Part shown: positions 55,951 to 64,000 of the stretch, piece after piece
Numbering within the stretch: the stretch's first letter is position 1
Layout of the letters: each line of letters opens with the position of its first letter
NCBI RefSeq assembly: GCF_019711535.1
Contig: NZ_JAIGNP010000002.1
Span: 838,318 to 902,317 of the forward strand
Direction: 5' to 3'
From: Qipengyuania aestuarii
GTDB lineage: Bacteria > Pseudomonadota > Alphaproteobacteria > Sphingomonadales > Sphingomonadaceae
Length of the DNA: 64,000 nt
Position numbers and translations under genes: made by a program
Notes under the pieces: model-generated
Told to the model about the DNA's origin: nothing
Databases searched by the model: none
What the model saw: only the letters and a program-made list of their open reading frames with translations

Positions 55951-56514
55951 ATGAAGATCAGCGGCGTGGACATCCGTCCGGGCAACATCATCGAATACGA
56001 AGGCGGCATCTGGAAGGTCGCCAAGATCCAGCACACCCAGCCCGGCAAGGGCGGCGCCTATATGCAGGTCGAAATGAAGAACTTGCAGGATGGCCGTAAG
56101 ACCAATGTGCGCTTCCGCAGCGCAGATACGGTCGAGAAAGTGCGTCTCGACACCGCTGAATACCAGTTCCTTTATGAAGATGGCGATATGCTCGTCTTCA
56201 TGGACCAGAGCACGTACGAGCAGATCAATCTGCCTTCGGACCTGCTTGGCGATGCTCGCCCGTTCCTGCAGGACGGTATGCAGGTGAAGCTGGAACTGTG
56301 GGAAGAAAAGCCGATATCGGTCGAGCTGCCGCAGCAGGTCGAAGCCGAAATCGTCGAGGCCGATGCCGTGGTCAAGGGGCAGACAGCTTCTTCCAGCTAT
56401 AAGCCCGCCGTCCTCGATAACGGCGTACGCATCATGGTCCCACCGCATATTGAAAGCGGAACCCGGATCATCGTCGACGTTTACGAGCAGAGCTACGTAG
56501 GCAAGGCGAACTGA
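55951..56514 (+). CDS. efp: elongation factor P
   Basis: EF-P rescues ribosomes stalled on proline runs. The 187-residue protein has the three-barrel fold, with [44 protein letters not shown]. The loop lysine at residue 33 (PGKGG) is the expected modification site. It ends with [25 protein letters not shown] lysine rather than arginine loop implies an EpmA-type or unmodified form, not rhamnosylation. The ATG at 55951 is the homologous start. Confidence 0.96.
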   Translation: MKISGVDIRPGNIIEYEGGIWKVAKIQHTQPGKGGAYMQVEMKNLQDGRKTNVRFRSADTVEKVRLDTAEYQFLYEDGDMLVFMDQSTYEQINLPSDLLGDARPFLQDGMQVKLELWEEKPISVELPQQVEAEIVEADAVVKGQTASSSYKPAVLDNGVRIMVPPHIESGTRIIVDVYEQSYVGKAN

Positions 56515-56537
56515 GGGTCAGGCAAGGAGTCGCTCCC

Positions 56538-56891
56538 ATGGGCAAATCGATCGCAAGTCGGTTCGACAATATCGATATCGAGAAAAGCACCTTGCGCGCT
56601 GTCATCATCAATGATGACGAGTTGACGTTGGAGATGGATTTTTGCCTTGACCCGGCGCATCCCGACTACGAAGAACCGGGCGAGGGGGAGGAGTGCTGTT
56701 TCCATCCTGGCCTTCTCAAATTCGCCGGGATCAGCAAGCTCCAGCTTGATCGCCGGACCAGTGCCGGCGACGGCATGCAGCGTCGGTTTGCGATCGAGAC
56801 CTTTCATATCGAGGGCACGAAATTCGACATGGCCTGCGAGTGGGGCGACATCCATCTCCAGGCGCGCTCGATCCGCGTCCTCACCGAATAA
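56538..56891 (+). CDS. conserved hypothetical protein between efp and suhB
   Basis: The 117-residue protein has no signal peptide or membrane helix. It is acidic, with VIINDDELTLEMDFCLDPAHPDYEEPGEGEECC and FHPGLLKFAGISKLQLDRR, and it ends in MACEWGDIHLQARSIRVLTE. The three cysteines in EECC and MACEW are notable. I do not recognise a domain. The position 23 bases after efp and nine bases before suhB suggests one transcript. Confidence 0.65.
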   Translation: MGKSIASRFDNIDIEKSTLRAVIINDDELTLEMDFCLDPAHPDYEEPGEGEECCFHPGLLKFAGISKLQLDRRTSAGDGMQRRFAIETFHIEGTKFDMACEWGDIHLQARSIRVLTE

Positions 56892-56900
56892 GAGATAACA

Positions 56901-57722
56901 ATGGCCGCAATTTCCGGACTGATCCGCGTGATGGAGAAAGCCGCGCGCAAGGCGGGTGCCCGTCTGCGCCGCGACTTCGGTGAAATCGAACATCTCCAGG
57001 TAAGCCGCAAGGGTCCTGCAGACTTCGTGTCGAAGGCCGACATGCGCGCTGAACGCGCGATCTATGACGAACTGATTCAAGCGCGCCCTGACTGGGGCTT
57101 CGAAATGGAAGAGGCAGGAACAATCGAGGGGGCGGACGGCATGCCCCGCTGGATCGTTGATCCGCTCGATGGGACGAGCAACTTCCTGCACGGCATTCCG
57201 CATTTCGCGATCAGCATCGCGGTCCAGGAACGCAAGCTGGGTAGCGACGATTGGGGCGATGTGACCGCTGCTGTGGTTTACAACCCCGTGACCGACGAGA
57301 CCTTTTGGGCGGAAAAGAGTCGCGGCGCCTGGTTGCACGATGCTCGTCTTCGCGTTTCATCGCGCCGCAATCCGTCGGAGGCCCTTATCGCAACCGGCAT
57401 TCCCTTCGCGGGGCACGGCGACTTCGCAGAATGGTCGAAGATTTTCAATGCGATCGGTCCGAACGTAGCCGGTATTCGCCGCTTCGGTGCCGCCTCGCTC
57501 GATCTCGCATGGCTCGCTGCCGGGCGCTATGACGGTTTCTGGGAAAGCGGGCTGAATGATTGGGACACTGCGGCAGGATGCCTGATTGTGCGTGAAGCCG
57601 GCGGTTTCGTCTCCGATTACCGCGGGCGCTCGCAGCCGATTCATTCGAAGCAGGTTCTGGCGGCCAATGACCAGCTGCACTCGAAACTGCATAAAATGCT
57701 CGTCAATGCTTTGAAGGCTTGA
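56901..57722 (+). CDS. suhB: inositol-1-monophosphatase
   Basis: The 273-residue magnesium-dependent phosphatase has PADFVSKADMRAE, the metal-binding WIVDPLDGTSNFLHGIPHFAISIAV, and a C-terminal NDWDTAAGCLIVREAGGFV. The GEE-type motif reads EMEEAG here. SuhB in enterobacteria also acts in rRNA transcription antitermination. It is a paralogue of the gene at 10318-11115. It follows the hypothetical gene by nine bases. Confidence 0.9.
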   Translation: MAAISGLIRVMEKAARKAGARLRRDFGEIEHLQVSRKGPADFVSKADMRAERAIYDELIQARPDWGFEMEEAGTIEGADGMPRWIVDPLDGTSNFLHGIPHFAISIAVQERKLGSDDWGDVTAAVVYNPVTDETFWAEKSRGAWLHDARLRVSSRRNPSEALIATGIPFAGHGDFAEWSKIFNAIGPNVAGIRRFGAASLDLAWLAAGRYDGFWESGLNDWDTAAGCLIVREAGGFVSDYRGRSQPIHSKQVLAANDQLHSKLHKMLVNALKA

Positions 57723-57731
57723 TGCCGCTCC

Positions 57732-57756
57732 GGAGCGCGGCTAATCCCCGCGCTCC
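57732..57756 (+). terminator. hairpin between suhB and tRNA-Leu
   Basis: GGAGCGCGG pairs with CCGCGCTCC (57732-57740 and 57748-57756) around a seven-base loop just after suhB. No T tract follows, so a role in termination is only possible. Confidence 0.45.
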
Positions 57757-57763
57757 AACACGT

Positions 57764-57848
57764 GCCTCCGTGGCGGAATTGGTAGACGCGCTCGATTCAA
57801 AATCGAGTTTCTTACGAAGTGCCGGTTCGAGTCCGGCCGGGGGTACCA
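57764..57848 (+). tRNA. tRNA-Leu (CAA), CCA encoded
   Basis: The sequence forms an 85-base class II tRNA. The acceptor pairs GCCTCCG with CGGGGGT through a G-U, the D arm is GGCGGAATTGGTAGACG, the anticodon stem CTCGA/TCGAG encloses TTCAAAA with anticodon CAA, a long variable arm follows, and the T arm is GGTTCGAGTCC. CCA is encoded. Confidence 0.95.
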
Positions 57849-58028
57849 CGATCTTTCGAAGGTTAATCATCTCGCTCGCCAGACAGCGGCGCGCGGCGAA
57901 TCCTATCTTGTGCTAAACAGTTACAATGGGGCTCACCCCTCCCGCAATGACACGGCATCGGATTCGAGCCTGATTAAAGTAGACATTTGCTTGCATTCGC
58001 TTCGGCGGTTTGGAACTTCGGATATCGA

Positions 58029-59828
58029 ATGATCGGAATGCCATCATACCACGCTCTGGCCGCAATGGGCGTGACTGTCGCGATGTTCATCGCCTTTGCT
58101 CGCGGACGCATGTCGATCGAGATTATCTCGCTGCTGACAATCGCCGTTATCGCGGTCGGACTGTACTTTTTCCCGCTTGATGGACAATCGCCCACGGATG
58201 GTCTTGCCATCGCTTTCGGCGGTTTTGGCCATTACGCGCTAATCACGATCTGCGCCCTGATGATCTTGGGCCGAGGGCTGATCGTGACCGGCGCACTCGA
58301 TCCGGCGGCTCGCTTTCTGGAACGGGTGTTCAAGTTCAACGTGCACGCCGGGCTGCTGCTGTCCCTATTTCTCGCCTTCTTTCTTTCGATGTTCGTCAAC
58401 AATACGCCCGTGCTGGTGCTGTTGATTCCTATCTTCGTTACGCTTGCGGCGCGCGGAGCCATGCCGGCTTCGAAAACCCTTATGCCTCTCAATGCCGCGT
58501 CGCTCATCGGCGGACTGGCCACGACCATCGGGACCTCCACCAATATTCTGGTCGTCTCGATCGCCGTGGACCTGGGGATGCCGATGATGAGCGTCTTCCA
58601 TTACACCCCGATCGTCTTGGGAGCCGCGGTGGTGGCGCTGCCGTATTTGTGGCTGGTCATGCCCCGAATGTTGAGTGATAATCGTGTTGAGCAGACGCTG
58701 GAACAGCGGCGGTTCCACACGCGCCTCCGCGTCACCGAAGACAGCCTCCTGAACGGACGAGAGCTTTCGCAAATCACGTCGCGCCTTCCGGCGGGTATCG
58801 AATTTCACGATTTGAAGCCTGGGCTGTTCCGACCGGGGCAAAGGCTGCGGGTCTCGGGCACCCATGTGGCCATTGAAGAAGCCATCGACGTCTTGCGCGG
58901 TGAAGCTGCGCCCGGCTGGGTGCTGGAGCGTATCCAGCGGCAGCACGGTGAAACTGGCGACGATATTCAAGTCGTCGAGATGACAGTGACGGCGGATAGC
59001 CGTCTCTCCGGTCGCACGCTTCCCACATCGGGCATTGCCGATCTTTACGGGGTCGCGGTGGTCGGCATTCACCGACCCGATACGCTGATCGGCCAGAAGG
59101 ACGAATTCAGCGACGTCGGGGACATGCGCATCCGCGAGGGCGATGTCCTGTTGGTGATGGGGCTTCAGCAAGATTTGGAAGCCTTTGCCAATGGCGACAG
59201 CTTGCTGCAGCTCGAGGGCAAGCGTGAATTGCCGCGGCGGTCCAAGGCCTGGCTTGCGGCGGGCATTATGGCCGGTTCGGTCGCTCTTGCGTCCTTCGGT
59301 TTCCTGCCAATCGCCATCGCCGCGCTGGGCGGGGCAATTCTGATGTTCGTGACCGGCTGCGTGAAGTTCGACCGGGTCGGGCGCGCGCTTTCCGCGCAGG
59401 TCATCGTGCTGGTAGCCGCCAGTATCGCCATCGGCCGCATAATCGATGAGAGTGGCGCGGCAGCTTGGCTGGGAGAAGCCTTGTCCTATGGCCTTCAGTA
59501 TCTGCAGCCCGCCTTCGTGCTTGCAGCCATCATGATCTTCGTCACTTTCCTAACCAATTTTGCCTCCAATGCCACGGCTGCAACGGTGGGGACGCCGATC
59601 GCCTTTGCCATTGCTTCGCAGCTGGGCCTCCCGGCCGAACCGCTGGTGCTGGCCGTCCTGTTCGGCTGCAATCTCTCCTACGCCACTCCGATTGCCTATC
59701 AGACGAACATGCTGATCATGGCGGAAGGAAGCTATCAGTTCGGGGATTACGTTAAGACCGGGGTGCCGCTCGTAATAATTATGGTGGCAGCGCTCTCAAT
59801 CGGTCTGGTCCTGAGTTACAGCCTCTAG
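58029..59828 (+). CDS. SLC13-type permease with RCK_C (TrkA-C) domains
   Basis: The 599-residue protein has a first block of membrane helices (to about residue 220), two cytoplasmic TrkA-C/RCK_C-like modules (about 230-310 and 315-400; GIEFHDLKPGLFRPGQRLRVSG and YGVAVVGIHRPD), and a second membrane block from about 420 with FLTNFASNATAATVGTPIAFAIA. The FVNNTPVLVLLIPIF and NASLIGGLATTIGTSTN-like loops are typical of SLC13/DASS and ArsB-like carriers. Substrates in this class include sulfate and dicarboxylates. The start at 58029 has in-frame alternatives at 57987 and 58038. Confidence 0.83.
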   Translation: MIGMPSYHALAAMGVTVAMFIAFARGRMSIEIISLLTIAVIAVGLYFFPLDGQSPTDGLAIAFGGFGHYALITICALMILGRGLIVTGALDPAARFLERVFKFNVHAGLLLSLFLAFFLSMFVNNTPVLVLLIPIFVTLAARGAMPASKTLMPLNAASLIGGLATTIGTSTNILVVSIAVDLGMPMMSVFHYTPIVLGAAVVALPYLWLVMPRMLSDNRVEQTLEQRRFHTRLRVTEDSLLNGRELSQITSRLPAGIEFHDLKPGLFRPGQRLRVSGTHVAIEEAIDVLRGEAAPGWVLERIQRQHGETGDDIQVVEMTVTADSRLSGRTLPTSGIADLYGVAVVGIHRPDTLIGQKDEFSDVGDMRIREGDVLLVMGLQQDLEAFANGDSLLQLEGKRELPRRSKAWLAAGIMAGSVALASFGFLPIAIAALGGAILMFVTGCVKFDRVGRALSAQVIVLVAASIAIGRIIDESGAAAWLGEALSYGLQYLQPAFVLAAIMIFVTFLTNFASNATAATVGTPIAFAIASQLGLPAEPLVLAVLFGCNLSYATPIAYQTNMLIMAEGSYQFGDYVKTGVPLVIIMVAALSIGLVLSYSL

Positions 59829-59952
59829 CGCGCTTTCCTAATCGCTTTGGCTCTGCCAGTCTTCGGGATCGAGAGGTGGCGGTTTTGGGCGGGACGATTC
59901 CTTCTTCAGGACCGTGCTCCATGTGTTCCATCCTGTAGGAGTTTCCCAGGGC

Positions 59953-61290
59953 ATGTCCTATTTACGTACCTCATTGCTCGCGGCCGCCTGTGCCACGATT
60001 GCTGTCACTTCTCCTGCCGCCGCGCAGGACCTCCGCGCCTCTCTGAATGACGACATGCCGGAATTGATGGAGCTATACCGCGATCTCCATGCCAATCCGG
60101 AGCTGAGTTTCGAAGAGCATGAGACTGCGGCGAAGCTCGCCAAACGGATGCGTGCTCTCGGCTTCGAGGTTACCGAGGGTGTGGGGCAGACTGGCGTCGT
60201 TTCGGTCATGAAGAACGGAGACGGCCCGACCGTCCTTTTGCGCGCCGATATGGACGGACTGCCGGTGGTCGAGCAAACTGGGCTGCCCTATGCGAGTACG
60301 GTCACCGCCACTCCGGCAAGCGGTGTCACGACCGGCGTTATGCATGCCTGCGGCCATGATACGCATATGGCGGGCTTCATCGGAGCGGCCCAGCTTCTGG
60401 CCGAACGCAAGGACGACTGGCAGGGTACGCTGGTCATGGTACTCCAGCCTGCAGAGGAACTTGGACTAGGCGCGCTAGCCATGCTTGAAGACGGGCTCTA
60501 CACCCGTTTTCCCAAACCCGATTATGCGCTTGCCTTTCACGACGCAGCCGCTCCTCTTCCGGCAGGGACGATCGGCTACACCTCCGGCTATGCGTTGGCG
60601 AATGTCGATAGCGTCGACATTCACGTGAAGGGCGTTGGTGGTCATGGCGCCTATCCTCACACGACCCGCGATCCTATCGTACTCGCAAGCGCAATCGTGA
60701 TGAAGCTGCAAACGGTGGTAAGCCGCAATTCATCGCCATTGGACCCCGCCGTCATCACCGTCGGTAGCTTCCATTCGGGCGCGAAGCACAACATCATCTC
60801 GGACGAAGCCAAACTTCAGCTTACCGTGCGCAGCTATTCGGACGAGAGCCGGAAGCTGCTGCTGGACGGGATCCGCCGCGTCGCCAGAGGTGAGGCGATA
60901 ACTGCAGGGCTGCCGGAAGAACTTTACCCCGTGGTCACGGTAGAAGATCCCTATACGCCCTCGACCTTCAATGATCCTGATTTCACCGAACGAATGGCGG
61001 CAAGTTTCCGCGAAAGGTTCGGTGAAGAAGCGGTCGTTTCGACACCAGCCGTCATGGGCGGCGAGGACTTCAGTCAATTCCGGCGTGCTGCCCCGGAAGA
61101 TGTGAAAAGCATGATCTTCTGGATCAGCGGTACGCCGGCTGAAATGCTGACTGCCCTGAAGGATGACGGGCAGGCCTTGCCGTCGTTGCATTCGCCATTC
61201 TGGGCTCCCGATGCGGAATCCGTGGTGCGCACCGGCGCCGAGGCTCTCGCTAGCGCTGCACTCGACCTGATGCCGGCACAGGGCGGCTAA
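59953..61290 (+). CDS. exported M20 family amidohydrolase
   Basis: The 445-residue protein has a signal peptide (MSYLRTSLLAAACATIAVTSPAAA) and the M20D amidohydrolase fold: LHANPELSFEEHETA, LLRADMDGLPVVEQTGLPYAS, the metal-binding HACGHDTHMAGFIGAAQLL, PAEELGLGA, and GGHGAYPHTTRDP in the dimerisation domain. The glutamate pair in AEE acts as base. It probably removes acyl groups from amino acids or cuts dipeptides in the periplasm; the substrate is unknown. The ATG at 59953 is the start of the signal peptide. Confidence 0.88.
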   Translation: MSYLRTSLLAAACATIAVTSPAAAQDLRASLNDDMPELMELYRDLHANPELSFEEHETAAKLAKRMRALGFEVTEGVGQTGVVSVMKNGDGPTVLLRADMDGLPVVEQTGLPYASTVTATPASGVTTGVMHACGHDTHMAGFIGAAQLLAERKDDWQGTLVMVLQPAEELGLGALAMLEDGLYTRFPKPDYALAFHDAAAPLPAGTIGYTSGYALANVDSVDIHVKGVGGHGAYPHTTRDPIVLASAIVMKLQTVVSRNSSPLDPAVITVGSFHSGAKHNIISDEAKLQLTVRSYSDESRKLLLDGIRRVARGEAITAGLPEELYPVVTVEDPYTPSTFNDPDFTERMAASFRERFGEEAVVSTPAVMGGEDFSQFRRAAPEDVKSMIFWISGTPAEMLTALKDDGQALPSLHSPFWAPDAESVVRTGAEALASAALDLMPAQGG

Positions 61291-61305
61291 GACTTGCGAA
61301 AATGA

Positions 61306-61346
61306 CGGCCGCCGGAGCGTTTGGGGGTAGCTCCGGCGGCCGCTTC
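61306..61346. terminator. bidirectional hairpin between the amidohydrolase and aceA operons
   Basis: CGGCCGCCGGAGC at 61306-61318 pairs perfectly with GCTCCGGCGGCCG at 61330-61342. It is followed by CTTCTCC on the plus strand and by TCATTTTC on the minus strand, so it can serve both convergent transcripts. Confidence 0.7.
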
Positions 61347-61383
61347 TCCTCCCCAGGAGAACTTGTTCTGGGCTTTCGTTAAA

Positions 61384-61566
61384 TCAGCCGTCCGAGGGGA
61401 CGTAGGTGCCGAGGCGGTGATGCAAGGCGTTGATTTTCGCCAGCTCCTCGCGGTCTTCGGTCTGGCGGGCATAGCTGGTCAAAGCGGTGCGCAGCAGGCG
61501 GAAGTCGGCGGTCGAGAACAGGGCGCGTGCACGGCCGGGCTCAGTCTTTGGGGTGTCTTCGGTCAT
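61384..61566 (-). CDS. small protein encoded downstream of isocitrate lyase
   Basis: The 60-residue protein (from the ATG at 61566) has a charged N-terminus and a helical part: ALFSTADFRLLRTALTSYARQTEDREELAKINALHHRLGTY. The ATG at 61566 is chosen because GAAGAGG lies nine bases before it; an ATG three codons upstream sits directly on that site. It starts 22 bases after the aceA stop on the same strand. I do not recognise a family. Its place suggests coexpression with isocitrate lyase. Confidence 0.6.
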   Translation of the reverse strand: MTEDTPKTEPGRARALFSTADFRLLRTALTSYARQTEDREELAKINALHHRLGTYVPSDG

Positions 61567-61588
61567 CGTAGTCATCCTCTTCTCTCCG

Positions 61589-63187
61589 TTAGGCTGCAGC
61601 GAACTGATTCATTGTATTGTCCTTGCCGCCGGCCTTGAGGGCCGCTTCGCCGGCAAAGTATTCCTTGTGGTCATCGCCGATATCGCTGCCAGCCATGTTC
61701 TGGTGCTTGACGCAGGCAATACCCTGACGAATTTCTTCACGCTGCACATTCTTGACGTAGCCAAGCATGCCCGCATCGCCGAAGTATTCCTTCGCGAGAT
61801 TGTCCGTGCTCAGCGCCGCCGTGTGGTAGGTCGGCAGGGTGATCAGATGGTGGAAAATGCCAGCTTCCCGCGCCGCATCCTTCTGAAAGGTGCGGATCCG
61901 CTCGTCCGCTTCCTGAGCCAGCTCGGTACCGTCGTAATCCACGCTCATCAGCTTCGCGCGGTCGAAGCCCGACACGTCCTTTCCTTCTGCTTCCCAGGCA
62001 TCGAACACCTGCTGGCGGAAATTGAGCGTCCAGTTGAAGCTGGGCGAGTTGTTGTAGACCAGCTTGGCATTGGGGATCACTTCGCGGATGCGATTCACCA
62101 TTCCGCCAATCTGGCCGATGTGCGGCTTCTCGGTCTCGATCCACAGCAGGTCTGCTCCGTTCTGGAGCGCAGTGATGCAGTCGAGCACGCAGCGGTCCTC
62201 GCCCGTTCCGGCGCGGAACTGGTAGAGATTGCTGGGCAGGCGCTTGGGTGCCAGCAGCTTGCCGTCGCGGCTGATGAAGACCTGTCCGTTCGTCACGTTA
62301 GCCGGATCGACTTCGTCGCAATCGAGGAAGGCATTGTACTGGTCGCCCAGGTCGCCCGGCTCGTTCGAGAAGGCGATCTGCTTGGTCAGACCAGCGCCGA
62401 GGCTGTCGGTGCGCGCCACGATGATGCCGTCTGGAACGCCAAGTTCGAGGAATGCATAACGGATTGCGCGGACCTTCTGCAGGAAGTCTTCGTGCGGGAC
62501 GGTAACCTTACCGTCCTGATGGCCACACTGCTTCTCGTCCGAGACCTGGTTTTCAATCTGCAGCGCGCAGGCGCCAGCCTCGATCATTTTTTTGGCGAGC
62601 AAATAGGTTGCCTCGGCATTTCCGAACCCCGCGTCGATATCGGCGATGACCGGCACAACATGGGTCTGGTGCTCGTCGATCTCCTTGAGCAGGCGATGAG
62701 TCGCTACCGCATCGCCCTTTTCCTTGGCGTCATCAAGTTCGCGGAACAGTCCGCCCAGCTCACGTGCGTCGGCTTGCTTCAAGAAGGTATAGAGTTCTTC
62801 GATCAATGCGGGAACGCTGGTCTTCTCGTGCATCGACTGATCGGGCAGGGGCCCGAATTCGCTGCGCAACGCGGCAACCATCCAACCCGAAAGATAGAGA
62901 TAGCGGCGCTTGGTACTGCCGAAATGCTTCTTGATCGATATCATCTTTTGCTGAGCGATAAAGCCGTGCCAGCAGCCGAGCGACTGGGTGTAATTCGCCG
63001 GATCGGCGTCATAAGCCTCCATGTCCTCACGCATGATTTTCGCCGTGTAGCGTGCGATATCGAGACCAGTGGGGAAACGGTTCTGGACGGCCATGCGCGC
63101 TGCGCTGGCAGCATCGACGGCAGCCCAGCTGTCGCCATTCTGGGCGATGGTCTCGTTCATCTTCGCAATGTGGCTCTGGTAGGTCAT
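61589..63187 (-). CDS. aceA: isocitrate lyase
   Basis: The enzyme splits isocitrate to glyoxylate and succinate, the first step of the glyoxylate bypass. The 532-residue protein belongs to the long subfamily, with catalytic KQCGHQDGKV near residue 222 in place of the KKCGH of the short form, DIDAGFGNAEATYLLAKKMIEAGA, and WIETEKPHIGQIGG. The ATG at 63187 has AGGAG six bases upstream, while the ATG at 63193 abuts it. It is divergent from a RamB-like regulator. Malate synthase is not in the window. Confidence 0.95.
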   Translation of the reverse strand: MTYQSHIAKMNETIAQNGDSWAAVDAASAARMAVQNRFPTGLDIARYTAKIMREDMEAYDADPANYTQSLGCWHGFIAQQKMISIKKHFGSTKRRYLYLSGWMVAALRSEFGPLPDQSMHEKTSVPALIEELYTFLKQADARELGGLFRELDDAKEKGDAVATHRLLKEIDEHQTHVVPVIADIDAGFGNAEATYLLAKKMIEAGACALQIENQVSDEKQCGHQDGKVTVPHEDFLQKVRAIRYAFLELGVPDGIIVARTDSLGAGLTKQIAFSNEPGDLGDQYNAFLDCDEVDPANVTNGQVFISRDGKLLAPKRLPSNLYQFRAGTGEDRCVLDCITALQNGADLLWIETEKPHIGQIGGMVNRIREVIPNAKLVYNNSPSFNWTLNFRQQVFDAWEAEGKDVSGFDRAKLMSVDYDGTELAQEADERIRTFQKDAAREAGIFHHLITLPTYHTAALSTDNLAKEYFGDAGMLGYVKNVQREEIRQGIACVKHQNMAGSDIGDDHKEYFAGEAALKAGGKDNTMNQFAAA

Positions 63188-63265
63188 GATCATCTCCTGT
63201 CCGTAAGGCCCGGATGGTGTGGGCTGTTGCAGCGGTAATGGACCTAGCCAGGCGATTCGTGCAGA

Positions 63266-63344
63266 GAAATTTACAAAATATCTTGTGAGATAATGCGCTT
63301 TCCGGCTATTTGGCCTGTAAATATGTAAAGGAATTTACAAATGG
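63266..63344. promoter_or_regulatory. repeated TTTACA/TGTAAA elements between aceA and its likely regulator
   Basis: TTTACA occurs at 63270-63275 and 63334-63339, and its complement TGTAAA at 63316-63321 and 63324-63329. TGTAAAT at 63316-63322 and ATTTACA at 63333-63339 form a perfect 7-bp inverted repeat just before the regulator start codon. The elements recall the RamB operator (AAAGTTTGCAAA) in shape. They are a candidate binding array for the divergent regulator. Confidence 0.5.
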
Positions 63345-64000
63345 CTGATGGTGCCGTTCGCGCCGGCCCCGCCATCAAGCGGCTGCGAAAACGAGATAAT
63401 CTGACTCAGGCGGCAATGGCCGCGCGTCTGTCCATCTCCCCCAGCTATCTTAATCTAATCGAGCGCAACCAGCGCCCCATAAGCGCGCGCGTCGTCATGG
63501 CTCTCGTCGAGCAGTTCGATTTCGACCCGCGCTCGATGCGCGAGGACGAGGCTATTGGGGGGCTCGAAGGCCTTGCCAGGCGGTTCGCCGACGAACGCTT
63601 CGCCGATCTCCACATCGACCGCGAGGAACTGGACGAGTTTCTGTCCACCTCCCCACAGGTCGCGGCGGCCTTCGCGCGGCTTTACGATAAGGCGGGACCG
63701 GCAGCGGACACGCCCGACGACCCGCTAGATGCTTCGCGCCACGAAATCGAACGTTGGCGCAACCACTTCGCTGATCTCGATCACGCTGCAGAGGACTTAG
63801 CCGATGAAATGCGGCTGTCGCGCGGCGATATCGGTCTTGCGCTTACGGAGCGCCTACGCGAGCGGCATCAGTTGTCGGTCCGCATTCTTCCGCGCGAAGT
63901 TCTGCCTGAAAGCCTCAGTCGTCTCGATCTACATGCCCGGCAGGTACAGCTTTCGGAGATGCTGGGGCCGGCGTCACGTAACTTTCAGTTGGCTCTTAAA
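63341..64000 (+). CDS. XRE family regulator of the short-chain acyl / RamB type (partial)
   Basis: The first 220 residues are present; the gene runs off the window end. An N-terminal XRE helix-turn-helix (residues about 11-65, AIKRLRKRDNLTQAAMAARLSISPSYLNLIERNQR) is followed by a region with LDEFLSTSPQVAAAFARLYDKAG and the start of an IrrE-like domain (RERHQLSVRILPREVLPESLSRLDLHARQVQLSE). This layout matches RamB/MccR-type regulators that sense acyl-CoA and control icl or the methylcitrate cycle. It is divergent from aceA, with 153 bases between. Confidence 0.85.
   Translation, partial: MADGAVRAGPAIKRLRKRDNLTQAAMAARLSISPSYLNLIERNQRPISARVVMALVEQFDFDPRSMREDEAIGGLEGLARRFADERFADLHIDREELDEFLSTSPQVAAAFARLYDKAGPAADTPDDPLDASRHEIERWRNHFADLDHAAEDLADEMRLSRGDIGLALTERLRERHQLSVRILPREVLPESLSRLDLHARQVQLSEMLGPASRNFQLALK

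Overview
The window looks like a chromosomal segment of an alphaproteobacterium of the order Sphingomonadales, most likely an Erythrobacter/Qipengyuania-like member of the Erythrobacteraceae. This rests on protein-level resemblance recognised by eye (DUF6628- and DUF2842-like proteins, the zapA / 6S RNA / formyl-THF cyclo-ligase arrangement, DUF11-type surface proteins), on moderately high GC, and on dense packing with many 4-bp ATGA/GTGA overlaps. No insertion sequence, prophage, integrase or CRISPR array was seen.

Layout. 1-5.5 kb: the end of recO, leuB, a GT2-GtrA polyprenyl-phosphate sugar synthase facing a PMT-type GT39, metZ, and a small DUF6628-like gene behind a possible Fur site. 5.5-6.1 kb has no convincing gene. 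6.1-12.7 kb: apaG, a ppk-ppx polyphosphate operon, an argJ plus IMPase-family pair, and a small secreted protein. 12.8-18.8 kb: secA, a TauE-like permease, tRNA-Asn, NAD kinase and a degenerate-GGDEF/EAL protein. 18.8-27.4 kb: mfd, sdhE and recG, then an LMW-PTP / ABC1 kinase / fructosamine-kinase operon.

27.5-37.4 kb is the most unusual part. It holds five consecutive genes for exported proteins: three small or medium secreted proteins, a 1695-residue protein that joins DUF11 and SdrD-B-like modules to a probable outer-membrane beta-barrel, and a 731-residue protein with duplicated lectin-like domains. Related modules recur in several of the five, which suggests one cell-surface assembly. 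Its function is not known to me.

37.6-45.7 kb: tRNA-Leu(CAG), tRNA-Pro(CGG), thyA, a branched-chain 2-oxoacid dehydrogenase operon (E1 alpha, E1 beta, E2) ending in a strong terminator, tRNA-Asp, then on the minus strand a ZauP-like gene, zapA, 6S RNA, formyl-THF cyclo-ligase, a DUF2842 gene and an Fpg-like glycosylase. 45.8-53.4 kb: a central-carbon run of tkt, gap, pgk, a hotdog thioesterase and class I aldolase, followed by thiE. 53.5-57.8 kb: an L,D-transpeptidase lipoprotein, an M23 peptidase, efp, suhB and tRNA-Leu(CAA). 58-64 kb: an SLC13-type permease, an exported M20 amidohydrolase, and isocitrate lyase with a small downstream gene, divergent from a RamB-like regulator that the window edge cuts off.
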